DNA from: Goodfellowiella coeruleoviolacea
Lineage (GTDB): Bacteria > Actinomycetota > Actinomycetes > Mycobacteriales > Pseudonocardiaceae
Length of the DNA: 64,000 nt
Assembly (NCBI RefSeq): GCF_024171785.1
Contig: NZ_JAMTCK010000010.1
Coordinates: 268,043 to 332,042, forward strand
Direction: 5' to 3'
A program made the position numbers and the translations under genes. The stretch's first letter is position 1; every line of letters starts with the position of its first letter. Below, in pieces: positions 9,435 through 17,477 of this stretch. The notes beneath the pieces were generated by a model, which worked only from the letters and a program-made list of their open reading frames with translations, was not told the DNA's origin and ran no database searches.

Positions 9435-10142
9435 TCAGCGCTTCACACAGGTGTAGGCGCCGAACACGCGGGCGTGGTAGTCGACCGAGACGATCTCGAA
9501 ACCCGCGGCCGCGAGCATCGGCTCGAACAGCCACCGGAACGTGCTGTACTCGGTGCGGATGTGGTCGATGTAGTCCTGCCGGGTGTATCCGCGCGCGGGG
9601 TCGTCCACGGCGTTGGCCAGCCACCCGGCGAACACCTCGCCGGCCTGCCCCGGCGGGAAGTCGTAGATGAGGTCGCGGACCCGCAGCACCCCGCCGGGCC
9701 GCAGCATGCCGGCGATCCGGTCGAGCGCCACGGCCTTCCAGAAGTCGGGCAGCTGGTGCAGGGCGTGGCGGGTGTACACCGCGTCGGCGGGCGGACCGCT
9801 GTGCTCGTAGCTGAGAAAGCCCGCCCGCACGCACCGCAGGCCCGGCAGGTCGGCCTCGGCGGCGCGCTCCCGCAGGAAGGCCAGCATGGCCGGGGACACG
9901 TCGACGGCGATGACCCGCTCGAAGCAGCGCGCGGCGGCCAGCGCGAACTGCCCGGTGCCCGCGCCGAGATCCACCACGGTCGACTCGCTGGTGAGCCCGT
10001 GCTCGCGCAGGACGGCCAGGTCCGGGCCGGGATCGGGGTTGCCCTGCTTGCGGTTGAAGGCGGCGACGAACGCGGGATCGAGGTGCTCGGGGCCCGCGTA
10101 CGCCAACTCGTCGATCGCCCAGGTCGCGTCCACGCGTCCCAT
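9435..10142 (-). CDS. class I SAM-dependent methyltransferase
   Basis: The 235-residue protein contains VVDLGAGTGQFALAAA (SAM motif I), VIAVDVSPAMLAFL (motif II acidic residue), DAVYTRHALHQLPDFWKAVAL and MLRPGGVLRVRDL (post-motif helices). These place it among small-molecule methyltransferases of the UbiE/arsenite type. ATG at 10142 starts the recognised N-terminus MGRVDATWAIDELAY; the much longer open frame upstream is antisense to the next gene. It is divergent from a second methyltransferase, with about 100 bp between them. The substrate is not predictable. Confidence 0.85.
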   Translation of the reverse strand: MGRVDATWAIDELAYAGPEHLDPAFVAAFNRKQGNPDPGPDLAVLREHGLTSESTVVDLGAGTGQFALAAARCFERVIAVDVSPAMLAFLRERAAEADLPGLRCVRAGFLSYEHSGPPADAVYTRHALHQLPDFWKAVALDRIAGMLRPGGVLRVRDLIYDFPPGQAGEVFAGWLANAVDDPARGYTRQDYIDHIRTEYSTFRWLFEPMLAAAGFEIVSVDYHARVFGAYTCVKR

Positions 10143-10244
10143 CCTGGCCGGCGCCCGGCCCGCGCCGCCACCGAGTTTCCGGCCGCGGCGGGCGGGGTGG
10201 GCGCAACTCGTTTGGTGGCGGACACCAGGGCTTTCTAGGCTCCG

Positions 10245-10907
10245 GTGGTGGATCACTCGACGAGCCCAGCGGCGCTGTTCGACGACCTGGCCGCGCACTA
10301 CGACGACGACCTCTTCCACCACGGCGTTGCCCAGGCCCTGGTCGCGGGCCTGCCCCAGGACCCACCGGCCGGCACGGTGCTCGACGTCGCCACCGGCACC
10401 GGGGCCGCCGCGTTCGCGGCCCTGCGCCACCTGCGCCCCCAGCGCGTTGTCGGCGTGGACCTGTCCGGTCGCATGATCGACCGGGCGCTCGCGCAGGCGG
10501 CCACCCTCGACCCCGGGCAACGGATCCAGTGGCGGGTCGGGCCCGCGGTGCCGGCCCCGGTCGGGCGGGCCAGCGTCGACGTGGTGCTGTGCGCGTCCTC
10601 GCTGCACTTCCTGGGGCTCGCGGCGGTCCGGGACTGGCTGCGGGTGCTGCGCCCCGGCGGCCGGGCGGCCTTCACCCTGCCCCCGGCGGCCACCTTCCGG
10701 CCCTCCGGGGTGTTCGCCGACCTCGTCGCCGCCGACCTGACCATCCCGGCCGACGAGCAGCAGGCCGCCGCCGTGGCCACCGAGGCGGGCTTCGTCGACG
10801 CCGTGGCGCGGCGGCTGGACGTGGCGGGCGAGCGGCCGAAGAGCGTGTTCCTGGTGTACGCCACCGCTCCCCCGGCCGGCGGCGCCCACCGCGCCGAGGC
10901 GGAGTGA
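10245..10907 (+). CDS. class I SAM-dependent methyltransferase
   Basis: This is a 220-residue protein starting with [19 protein letters not shown] is the SAM-binding motif I, followed by [30 protein letters not shown] and [16 protein letters not shown]. It is short for the family and has a Pro/Ala-rich tail. It is divergent from another methyltransferase, but the two are not close relatives in sequence. The substrate is unknown. Confidence 0.85.
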   Translation: MVDHSTSPAALFDDLAAHYDDDLFHHGVAQALVAGLPQDPPAGTVLDVATGTGAAAFAALRHLRPQRVVGVDLSGRMIDRALAQAATLDPGQRIQWRVGPAVPAPVGRASVDVVLCASSLHFLGLAAVRDWLRVLRPGGRAAFTLPPAATFRPSGVFADLVAADLTIPADEQQAAAVATEAGFVDAVARRLDVAGERPKSVFLVYATAPPAGGAHRAEAE

Positions 10908-11007
10908 GCGCGGTCGGAACACCCGGTGCCCGCCCAGCGTCCTCTGTAGACTCACCACGGCGTGCCCCCGGCGGGCACCGGCGGCGCGGTGGGTCTCGGA
11001 GGTGGTG

Positions 11008-11529
11008 ATGAGCGCGGCCGATCCGGACCCGATCACCCCGGACCCGCTCACCCCGGCGGCCCCGCCCGCGGGGGACGGCCAGCCCGACGGGGGCCGGCGG
11101 CCGGTCCGGGCGAGCGCGGCCACGGCGCTGGGGCACGGCGACGTGCTGGCGGCGGTCTCGGTGGGGGGCGGTGTCGGCGCCGCGGCGCGGTACGCGCTGA
11201 CCCTGGCCTGGCCCACCCCGGCCGGGGCGTTCCCCTGGACCATCCTCACGGTCAACGCGGTGGGCTGCGGCCTGATCGGGATCCTCATGGTGGTCCTGAC
11301 CGAGGCCGGCGCGGTCCACCGCCTGGTCCGCCCGTTTCTGGGCACCGGGGTGCTCGGCGGGTTCACCACCTTCTCCACCTACACCGTGGACGCCCACCGG
11401 CTGATCACCACCGGCCGCCCCGGACTCGCCCTGGGCTATCTCGCCCTGACGCTGGTCACCGCGTTGACCGCGGTGTGGGCGGCGGCCGGCGCCACCCGGT
11501 TGTTCCTGCGCGTGAGGAGGCGGCGATGA
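11008..11529 (+). CDS. crcB: fluoride channel subunit CrcB/Fluc
   Basis: After an unusual 45-residue Pro/Asp-rich cytoplasmic extension, the protein has four membrane helices with [10 protein letters not shown], the pore asparagine in TVNAVGCG, and [12 protein letters not shown], all typical of Fluc fluoride channels that export F- passively. ATG at 11008 follows GGAGGT (10998-11003). It is the first gene of a three-gene operon with DUF190 and a second crcB, a set common in actinomycetes, where the two CrcB subunits form a heterodimer. The leader has a TAGACT -10-like box (10947-10952) and a 6-bp hairpin at 10962-10978, but I do not recognise a fluoride riboswitch. Confidence 0.9.
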   Translation: MSAADPDPITPDPLTPAAPPAGDGQPDGGRRPVRASAATALGHGDVLAAVSVGGGVGAAARYALTLAWPTPAGAFPWTILTVNAVGCGLIGILMVVLTEAGAVHRLVRPFLGTGVLGGFTTFSTYTVDAHRLITTGRPGLALGYLALTLVTALTAVWAAAGATRLFLRVRRRR

Positions 11530-11867
11530 AGCAGACCGGCCCGGCGCTGCGGGCGACGATCTTCGTCAGCGAGGACGACCTCTGGCAGCACCGCCCGCTG
11601 TTCGCCGAGATCGTGCACCGGGCGCACGCCGCGGGCCTGGCCGGCGCCTCGGTGTTCCGCGGCATCGAGGGCTTTGGCGCGGCCCACCAGGTCCACACCA
11701 GCCGGCTGCTGTCGCTGACCGAGAACCTGCCGGTGGCCATCGTCATCGTGGACGAGCCGGACCGGGTGCGGGCGTTCCTGCCGCAGCTGGACGAGCTGGT
11801 CAGCGAGGGGCTGGTGGTCCTGGACGAGGTGCGGACCCTGCGCTACACCCGCTCGGCGGAGGCGTGA
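11526..11867 (+). CDS. DUF190 protein, fluoride operon
   Basis: This 113-residue protein has the DUF190 pattern [42 protein letters not shown] followed by [22 protein letters not shown]. It is a PII-like small alpha/beta fold. DUF190 genes sit next to crcB in many bacteria and are thought to modulate the channel or sense a ligand; this is family knowledge and not visible in the sequence. ATGA overlaps join it to both crcB neighbours, so the three are translationally coupled. Confidence 0.85.
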   Translation: MKQTGPALRATIFVSEDDLWQHRPLFAEIVHRAHAAGLAGASVFRGIEGFGAAHQVHTSRLLSLTENLPVAIVIVDEPDRVRAFLPQLDELVSEGLVVLDEVRTLRYTRSAEA

Positions 11868-12229
11868 TGGACTGGCTGCTGGTGGTGGTCGGGGCGATGG
11901 TGGGGGCGCCGTTGCGCTACCTGACCGACCGGTTGGTCCAGTCCCGCCACGACACGGTGTTCCCGTGGGGCACGCTGGTCGTGAACCTCGTCGGCTCGGC
12001 CGTCCTGGGCGCGCTCGCCGCGACCGCGGCCGCGCCCGAGGCGCAACTGCTCATCGGCACCGGCTTCTGCGGCGCGCTGACCACCTACTCGACCTTCTCC
12101 TACGAGACGCTGCGCCTGGCCCAGGACGGCGCCTGGCTGCTGGGCGCGGCCAACGTCGTGGTCAGCGTGAGCGCGGGACTGGGCGCGGCCGGGGCGGGCG
12201 CCGCACTCGCGCACGCCCTGCTCGGGTGA
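11867..12229 (+). CDS. crcB: fluoride channel subunit CrcB/Fluc
   Basis: The 120-residue protein has four membrane helices with GAPLRYLTDRLVQ, PWGTLVVNLVGSAVLG (pore Asn) and GTGFCGALTTYSTFSYE (the conserved Phe/Thr track). It is the second Fluc subunit of the operon and is close to the standard family length, unlike the first subunit with its long N-terminal tail. It starts at ATG 11867, overlapping the stop of the DUF190 gene. The two subunits are expected to assemble in antiparallel orientation. Confidence 0.9.
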   Translation: MDWLLVVVGAMVGAPLRYLTDRLVQSRHDTVFPWGTLVVNLVGSAVLGALAATAAAPEAQLLIGTGFCGALTTYSTFSYETLRLAQDGAWLLGAANVVVSVSAGLGAAGAGAALAHALLG

Positions 12230-12272
12230 GCCGACGGCCCGGCCGGCGGAACGCGCGCGCCACGTCCTGATC

Positions 12273-12303
12273 TTGACCTGGTGCGCGCTCCAGCTGGCAG
12301 GGT
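12273..12303 (+). promoter_or_regulatory. MerR-type promoter/operator of the aldo/keto reductase
   Basis: TTGACC (12273-12278) is followed after 19 bp by CAGGGT. The spacer contains the pseudo-palindrome CTGGTGCGCGCTCCAG (12278-12293). A long 19-bp spacer with a central dyad is the signature of MerR-activated promoters. No merR gene is adjacent, so the regulator must be elsewhere. Confidence 0.5.
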
Positions 12304-12360
12304 CTGCGCCACAGCCGCCCCACGACCACGACCTGACGCGGCTGTGGAAGGAGATGCCAG

Positions 12361-13323
12361 ATGCGTGCGGTCCACCTCGGTGGCGCGTCGGGACCAGCGG
12401 TGAGTGCGCTCTGCCTCGGCACACTGCCCTTCGGATCCACAGTGGACGAGCGCACCTCCTTCGCGATCCTCGACCGGTTCCGGGAGGCTGGCGGCACCTT
12501 CCTGGACACCGCCAACAACTACGTGTTCTGGGCGGGCACCGGGGACGAGAGCGAGACCGTGGTCGGCCGGTGGCTGGCCAGCCGGGGCGCCCGCGACGAG
12601 ATGGTGGTGGCGACCAAGATCGGTGCCCGGCCCCGACGGGCGGGCGGGGACCTGTCCGACGCCGAGGGCTTGTCGGCCCCGGCGGTGCGCACCGCGGTCG
12701 AGGCGAGCCTGCGCCGGCTGGGGGTGGACCGGTTGGACGTGTGCTACGCGCACATCGAGGACCGCTCCGTGCCGTTGACCGAGACCCTGGGGGCCTTCGC
12801 CGACCTCGTCGACCGGCAGCGCATCGCCGTGCTGGGGTGCAGCAACCACGCGCTGTGGCGGCTGGAGCGGGCCCGCGGCCTGGCTCGCGCGCACGGCTGG
12901 CCGGCCTACACCTGCGTGCAGCAGCGCCACAGCTACCTGCGGCCCCGGCCCGGTGTGCGGCTGCCGGAGGCCGGGCACACGCTGATCAGCGACGAGCTGC
13001 TCGACTACGCGCGGCACGAGCCGGACCTGACCCTGCTCGCCTACTCGTCGCTGCTGTTCGGTGCCTACACCCGCGCGGACAAGCCGCTGCCCGAGCACTA
13101 CGACCACCCGGGGACCACCCGTCGGCTGGCCGTGCTGCGCGCGGTGGCCGCCGAGTTGGGGGCGACCCCCAACCAGGTGGTCCTGGCCTGGCTGCTGGCC
13201 GGTGACCCGCCGGTGCTGCCGGTGGTGGGAGTCAGCACGGTGGCGCAGGTGGAGGAGTGCCTGGCGGCGACCGAGCTGACGCTGGACGAGGAGGTGCTGG
13301 CCCGCCTGGACGCGCCGGCCTGA
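12361..13323 (+). CDS. aldo/keto reductase
   Basis: The 320-residue TIM-barrel protein carries the AKR tetrad: Asp and Tyr in FLDTANNYVFWAG, Lys in VVATKIGARPRR and His in VCYAHIED. The C-terminal NADPH site is in the PVVGVSTVAQVEECL region. AAGGAGA lies just upstream of ATG 12361. It is monocistronic behind a MerR-type promoter, which suggests induction by a reactive or toxic compound. The carbonyl substrate cannot be read from the sequence. Confidence 0.85.
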   Translation: MRAVHLGGASGPAVSALCLGTLPFGSTVDERTSFAILDRFREAGGTFLDTANNYVFWAGTGDESETVVGRWLASRGARDEMVVATKIGARPRRAGGDLSDAEGLSAPAVRTAVEASLRRLGVDRLDVCYAHIEDRSVPLTETLGAFADLVDRQRIAVLGCSNHALWRLERARGLARAHGWPAYTCVQQRHSYLRPRPGVRLPEAGHTLISDELLDYARHEPDLTLLAYSSLLFGAYTRADKPLPEHYDHPGTTRRLAVLRAVAAELGATPNQVVLAWLLAGDPPVLPVVGVSTVAQVEECLAATELTLDEEVLARLDAPA

Positions 13324-13339
13324 GTCGCGGACAGCCGCG

Positions 13340-14164
13340 TCACGACCAGGTCAGCGGGTCGAGGTGCAGGTAGAACCGCAGCCGTGCGGCGTCGATGCGG
13401 TCGGCGCCGTAGGCCTCGGCGAGGATCTGCTCCGCCCGGGCCTCGTCGTCGCCGTCCCACCGCTGGCGGGCGTTGGCCCGCAGCAGGGCCAGGTCGGCGT
13501 GCCGGTCGGCGACGCCCAGGCGGCCGAGGTCGATGAGGCCGGTGCACTCCAGGGTGTCGGGGTCGACCAGGAAGTTGGGCAGGCAGGCGTCCCCGTGGCA
13601 CACCACCAGGTCGGCCTCTTCCTGGGCCTGCCGCTGGGCGCGCTCCGCGCGCAGGGTCTCCAGCAGGGTGGTGGGGGGCACGCCCCGCTGCTGCGAGGTC
13701 AGGAAGTCCGGGTTCACCGCGCCCCGGCCGACCACGTCCTCGGCGAGCCGGAACATCGACGAGAGCCGGCGCTCGAACGGGCAGTGCGCCACGGGCAGCG
13801 CGTGCAGCCGGCGCAGCACGCGCACCATCGACGGCCACGCCGCCAGCAGGGCACGGGAGGGCAGTTCGCTGGCCGCCACCCCGGGCACGGCCGTGGTGAC
13901 CAGGCAGGCACCCCGCGGCGAGGCCGACCAGTCCAGGACGGCCGGGCCGGGTACGCCGGTGCCGGCCAGCCACTGGACGCGGTCGCGTTCGCCGCGCAGC
14001 GCGTCCACGTCCGCCGCGGTCACGCACTTGGCGAACGCGCCACCGTCGTCGCGGCGCCACACCGCCGCCCCGGACTCGCCCGCCGGGACCGGAACCCACT
14101 GCCGGCCCGGGTGGGCCACGGGCGGGAGCAGCGGGAGCAGGTCGGCGAGCCTCGGGTCAACCAC
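13340..14164 (-). CDS. aminoglycoside phosphotransferase, APH(3'')/StrA-like
   Basis: The product follows the streptomycin 3''-phosphotransferase pattern closely. It shows VPAGESGAAVWRRDD, AFAKCVT, GERDRVQWLAG, GACLVTTAVPGV, the long stretch HCPFERRLSSMF and AVNPDFL, the catalytic loop VVCHGDACLPNFLVD, the metal site CTGLIDLGRLG and the ending FYLHLDPLTW. From GTG 14164 it has 274 residues, like StrA (267). A TTG at 14260 would add 32 residues but would run into the promoter of the divergent tetR. The likely reaction is ATP-dependent phosphorylation of streptomycin-type aminoglycosides. It faces a tetR-glycosyltransferase operon, so drug modification may be a shared theme. Confidence 0.85.
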   Translation of the reverse strand: MVDPRLADLLPLLPPVAHPGRQWVPVPAGESGAAVWRRDDGGAFAKCVTAADVDALRGERDRVQWLAGTGVPGPAVLDWSASPRGACLVTTAVPGVAASELPSRALLAAWPSMVRVLRRLHALPVAHCPFERRLSSMFRLAEDVVGRGAVNPDFLTSQQRGVPPTTLLETLRAERAQRQAQEEADLVVCHGDACLPNFLVDPDTLECTGLIDLGRLGVADRHADLALLRANARQRWDGDDEARAEQILAEAYGADRIDAARLRFYLHLDPLTWS

Positions 14165-14240
14165 AGCGCCATTGAACCGGACGCGGGGACCGCTGCCGCG
14201 GCACCACGGGTCTGGGGGCAGGTCGGGAACAGACCAACTT

Positions 14241-14271
14241 TTGCTTGACCCGCGACTCAATTGAATATAAG
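14241..14271 (+). promoter_or_regulatory. promoter of tetR-glycosyltransferase operon, probably leaderless
   Basis: TTGCTT (14241) or TTGACC (14245-14250) lies upstream of a TATAAG -10 box (14266-14271). The ATG at 14281 is only 9 bp past the -10, so transcription would begin at or next to the start codon. TCAATTGA (14257-14264) is a short dyad that could be the TetR site and overlaps the spacer. Confidence 0.5.
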
Positions 14272-14280
14272 CATGACTCC

Positions 14281-14883
14281 ATGGAAAGTGGGGCCAGGCG
14301 TTCGTACCGCATGGGTGCCCGCGCCGCCGCCATCGAGGCCACGCGGGCCCGCGTGCTGGAGGCGGCGGCCACGCTGTGGGCGCGGCGCTGGTACGACGAC
14401 GTCACGCTGCAGCACATCGCCGAGGAAGCGGGCGTGTCGGTGCAGACGGTCGTCAACCACTTCGGCGGCAAGGACGGGCTGGCCGACGCCGTCGCCGACA
14501 GGCTGGCGTCGCAAGCGGCGGTCAACCGCCAGGCGCCGACCGGTGATGTCGCGGCGATCGTGGCCACCCTGTTCGACGACTACGAGCGGCACGGCGACGC
14601 CACCGTGCTCTGGATCGCGCAGATCGACCGGGTCCCGGCGGCGGCCCGGGCCGCCGCTCACGCGCGCGGCCAGCACCGCGCGTGGCTGGACCGGGTCTTC
14701 GCCGACCGCCTGCCAGCCCCGGGCCCGGCCCGCGAGCACGCGCTGAACCTGCACTACGCCGCCACCGACGTCGCCCTCTGGAAGCTGTGGCGGCGCGACC
14801 TCGGCCTGACGCGCGCGGACGCCGAACGCGCCATGCGTGACCTGTTGACCTCGATCGACCCGCGGAAGAGGAACCATGAGTAG
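14281..14883 (+). CDS. TetR-family transcriptional regulator
   Basis: This is a 200-residue protein. Residues about 15-60 form the TetR helix-turn-helix (ATRARVLEAAATLWARRWYDD, VTLQHIAEEAGVSVQTVVNHFGGKDGLADAV), followed by an all-helical effector domain. The start is taken at ATG 14281. Its stop overlaps the start of the glycosyltransferase gene, so the two are co-transcribed; it probably represses its own operon and perhaps the divergent phosphotransferase. The effector is unknown. Confidence 0.85.
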   Translation: MESGARRSYRMGARAAAIEATRARVLEAAATLWARRWYDDVTLQHIAEEAGVSVQTVVNHFGGKDGLADAVADRLASQAAVNRQAPTGDVAAIVATLFDDYERHGDATVLWIAQIDRVPAAARAAAHARGQHRAWLDRVFADRLPAPGPAREHALNLHYAATDVALWKLWRRDLGLTRADAERAMRDLLTSIDPRKRNHE

Positions 14884-16189
14884 GGCTTTCCTGTTCGCCA
14901 CCTGGTCCGGCGGCGGAGCCGTGCCGCCCACCCTGTCGGTCGCCCGCGCCCTGCGCGAGCGGGGGCACGGTGTCCGGGTGCTGGCCGACAGGTCGCTGCA
15001 CGACGAGGTCGCGGCCAGCGGCGCGGAGCCGATCGCCTGGACCACGGCGCCACAGGGCGACACCACCGATCCGGCCACCGACCTGCTCCAGGACTTCCAG
15101 GCCCGCACGCCGATGGGCGCGTTCGCGCGGCTGCGGGACCGCCTGGTCTGCGGCCCCGCGGCCGACTTCGCCCGGGACACCCTGGCCGAGCTGCGCGCCC
15201 GTCCGGCCGACGTGCTGGTCGCCGACTTCTCGCTGCTCGGCACGCTCACGGCGGGCGAAGCCGCCGGGATCCCGGTGGCCGCGCTGGGAACCACCCTCTA
15301 CCCGTTCCCCACCCCGGGAGCACCCCCGTTCGGCCCGGGACTCAGACCCGCCACCGGCGCGGCGGGGCGACTGCGCGACCGCGTCCTGACCGAGCTGACC
15401 ACCGCGCCGTGGGCCAAGGGGCTGCCGGCGCTCAACGCCGCCCGCCGCGCGCACGGCCTGGCACCGGTGGGCTCGGTCATGGACGCGTTCGGCCGCGTCG
15501 ACCGGTTCCTCGTGCTGTCCCCCCGCGCGCTGGACTACCCCAGCCGGCGCTTCCCGGCCCACGTCCGCCACGTCGGGCCGCGGCTCGACGACCCCGCCTG
15601 GGCCGGGCGCCTGGAGCTGCCCTCGGGGGACGCGCCGCTGGTGCTGGTCAGCCTGAGTTCGACGTTCATGGGCCAGCGCGCGGTGCTGGAGCGCATCGCC
15701 GCGGCGCTGGGCACGCTGCCGGTGCGCGGGCTGCTGACCACCGGCCCGGCCGTGGCCCCGGCGACCATCCGCGCGCCCGGCAACGTCCTGGTCACCGCGG
15801 TCGCCCCGCACCGCGCCGCGCTGCGCCACGCGGCGGTGACGATCACCCACGCCGGCCACGGGACGGCGGTGAAATCCCTGGCCGAGGGCGTGCCGCTGGT
15901 GTGCGTGCCGTTGGGGCGGGATCAGCGCGAGGTGGCCCGGCGCGTCGAGTTCGCCGGCGCCGGGCTCACCGTGCGCAGCAGCGCCCCACCCGGGGCGATC
16001 GCCCGCGCCGTCACCCGGGTCCTGCGCGATTCGTCCTACCAGGGCGCGGCGCGGCGGCTGGCGGCCGCGATCGCCGCCGAGACGGCCACCGACCGTGCGG
16101 TCGCGGAACTGGAGGCCCTCGCCGACGGCGTGGCCGGCAGGGGCGATGCGGCTGAGCCGTCCGGGCCGCCCCGGGCGGTGTCGAACTGA
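14876..16189 (+). CDS. macrolide-type glycosyltransferase (GT1, MGT family)
   Basis: This 437-residue GT-B enzyme has an N-terminal acceptor domain (SRAFLFATWSGGGAVPPTLSVARALRERGH) and a C-terminal nucleotide-sugar domain with ITHAGHGTAVKSLAEGVPLVCVPLGRDQREVARRVEFAGAGLTV, the plant-UGT-like signature of OleD/MGT enzymes. Such enzymes glycosylate hydrophobic natural products and often inactivate macrolides. ATGA overlap with the preceding tetR suggests inducible detoxification rather than biosynthesis; this is an inference. The donor sugar is not predictable. Confidence 0.85.
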   Translation: MSRAFLFATWSGGGAVPPTLSVARALRERGHGVRVLADRSLHDEVAASGAEPIAWTTAPQGDTTDPATDLLQDFQARTPMGAFARLRDRLVCGPAADFARDTLAELRARPADVLVADFSLLGTLTAGEAAGIPVAALGTTLYPFPTPGAPPFGPGLRPATGAAGRLRDRVLTELTTAPWAKGLPALNAARRAHGLAPVGSVMDAFGRVDRFLVLSPRALDYPSRRFPAHVRHVGPRLDDPAWAGRLELPSGDAPLVLVSLSSTFMGQRAVLERIAAALGTLPVRGLLTTGPAVAPATIRAPGNVLVTAVAPHRAALRHAAVTITHAGHGTAVKSLAEGVPLVCVPLGRDQREVARRVEFAGAGLTVRSSAPPGAIARAVTRVLRDSSYQGAARRLAAAIAAETATDRAVAELEALADGVAGRGDAAEPSGPPRAVSN

Positions 16190-16334
16190 CCCCGCGCGCC
16201 GGCGGTCGCGTCCCATCACCCCGGGATGCGCTGCTCGCCCGCTGGGTCCGGCTGGGATCGAGGCCGGCGAGCCGGTCCCCGGCGCGGTGCGGCTCGCCGC
16301 GCGGTCTGGCTCGAACCGGGGGACGCTGGGTGGG

Positions 16335-17477
16335 ATGCAGCGGATCCGGATCGTGTCCGCCGGGATCGGGGCGGGGCATGACGGCGCAGCCCGGGAACTG
16401 GCCCGGCGGCTGCGTCGGCGCGGCTGTGCCGTGCGCTGCCACGACTACCTGACGCTGCTGCCCGGCCGGCTCGGACAGCTGGTGAGCCGCGGCTACCGGT
16501 ACCAGCTCCAGGTGGCGCCGCGCAGTTACGGGTGGCTGCTGCGGGTGCTCGGCTGGCGCCCGGCGGCCCGGCTGGCCGCCGGGCTGTCCGCTCTGGTCGG
16601 TCGGCGGCTGGCCCGGGCACTCGGGTCCGAGGTGGACCTGGTGGTCTCCACGCATCCCGCGGCCAGCCACTGCCTGGCCGCGCTCCGCCGGCGCGGCCGG
16701 CTCACCGCGCCGTTCGTGGAGTACCTGACCGACCCCTCGGTGCACCGGATGGCCGTGACCCGCCGCGCGGACCTGACCATCGCGCCGAACAAGATCGCCG
16801 CGGAGCAGGCGGCGCGGCTGGGTGCCCGCCGGGTCGAGGTCGCGGCGCAGGCCATCGCCCCGGGGTTTCGGCCGGCCCGGGCCCAGGGCGAGCGGCGCCG
16901 CGCGCGGGCGCTGTTCCGGTTGCCCCACGACCAGCGGCTGGCCCTGGTGCTGTGCGGGTCCTGGGCGGTGGGTGCGGTGGAACAGATCGCCAGGGACGTG
17001 GCGGCCAGCAGGGCCGCCCGCCCGGTGGTGGTGTGCGGGCACAACGAGGAGCTGCGGCGGCGCCTGGCGCGGGCCGGCCACGGTGACGTGTTCGGGTGGG
17101 TCGACAACATGCCGGAGCTGATGCGCGCCTGTGACGTGGTCGTGCAGAACGCGGGTGGGCTGACCGCGGGCGAGGCGCTGGCCAGTGGGGTCCCGGTCAT
17201 CACCTACCGCTGCCTGCCCGGGCACGGCCGCGCCAACGCCGCCGTGCTGGACCGGACCGGCCTGGTCCGCTGGGTCCGCACCCCCTCGACCCTTGCCCAC
17301 GCCCTGACCAGCGCGTTCTCCGTCGGTGGGGTGGTGGACGGCCACGGCTCGGCCACCACGGACCCCGCCGAGCTGATCCAGCGGCTGGCCCGGTCACAGC
17401 CGGCTGACCGGGGTGGGCGTGGGGTGCGCGGCCGGGTGCGGGTCGGGCGCGCCCGGCCGCCCCGGGTGGCCCGATGA
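16335..17477 (+). CDS. MGDG-synthase/MurG-like glycosyltransferase
   Basis: The 380-residue protein begins MQRIRIVSAGIGAGHDGAARELARRL, the glycine-rich acceptor loop of monogalactosyldiacylglycerol-synthase-like GT28 enzymes. It ends with VFGWVDNMPELMRACDVVVQNAGGLTAGEALASGVPVITYRCLPGHGRANA, the UDP-sugar site. A basic Arg/Gly-rich tail follows. The open frame extends upstream to 16095 but overlaps the previous gene; ATG 16335 fits the family start. ATGA coupling to a polysaccharide deacetylase suggests the pair builds or edits a cell-envelope glycolipid or glycan. Confidence 0.8.
   Translation: MQRIRIVSAGIGAGHDGAARELARRLRRRGCAVRCHDYLTLLPGRLGQLVSRGYRYQLQVAPRSYGWLLRVLGWRPAARLAAGLSALVGRRLARALGSEVDLVVSTHPAASHCLAALRRRGRLTAPFVEYLTDPSVHRMAVTRRADLTIAPNKIAAEQAARLGARRVEVAAQAIAPGFRPARAQGERRRARALFRLPHDQRLALVLCGSWAVGAVEQIARDVAASRAARPVVVCGHNEELRRRLARAGHGDVFGWVDNMPELMRACDVVVQNAGGLTAGEALASGVPVITYRCLPGHGRANAAVLDRTGLVRWVRTPSTLAHALTSAFSVGGVVDGHGSATTDPAELIQRLARSQPADRGGRGVRGRVRVGRARPPRVAR

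Noticed and set aside
10908-11007. Fluoride riboswitch before crcB
   Set aside because: I looked for the conserved pseudoknot pattern and saw only a simple 6-bp hairpin. This cannot be excluded without a covariance search, so it is not claimed.
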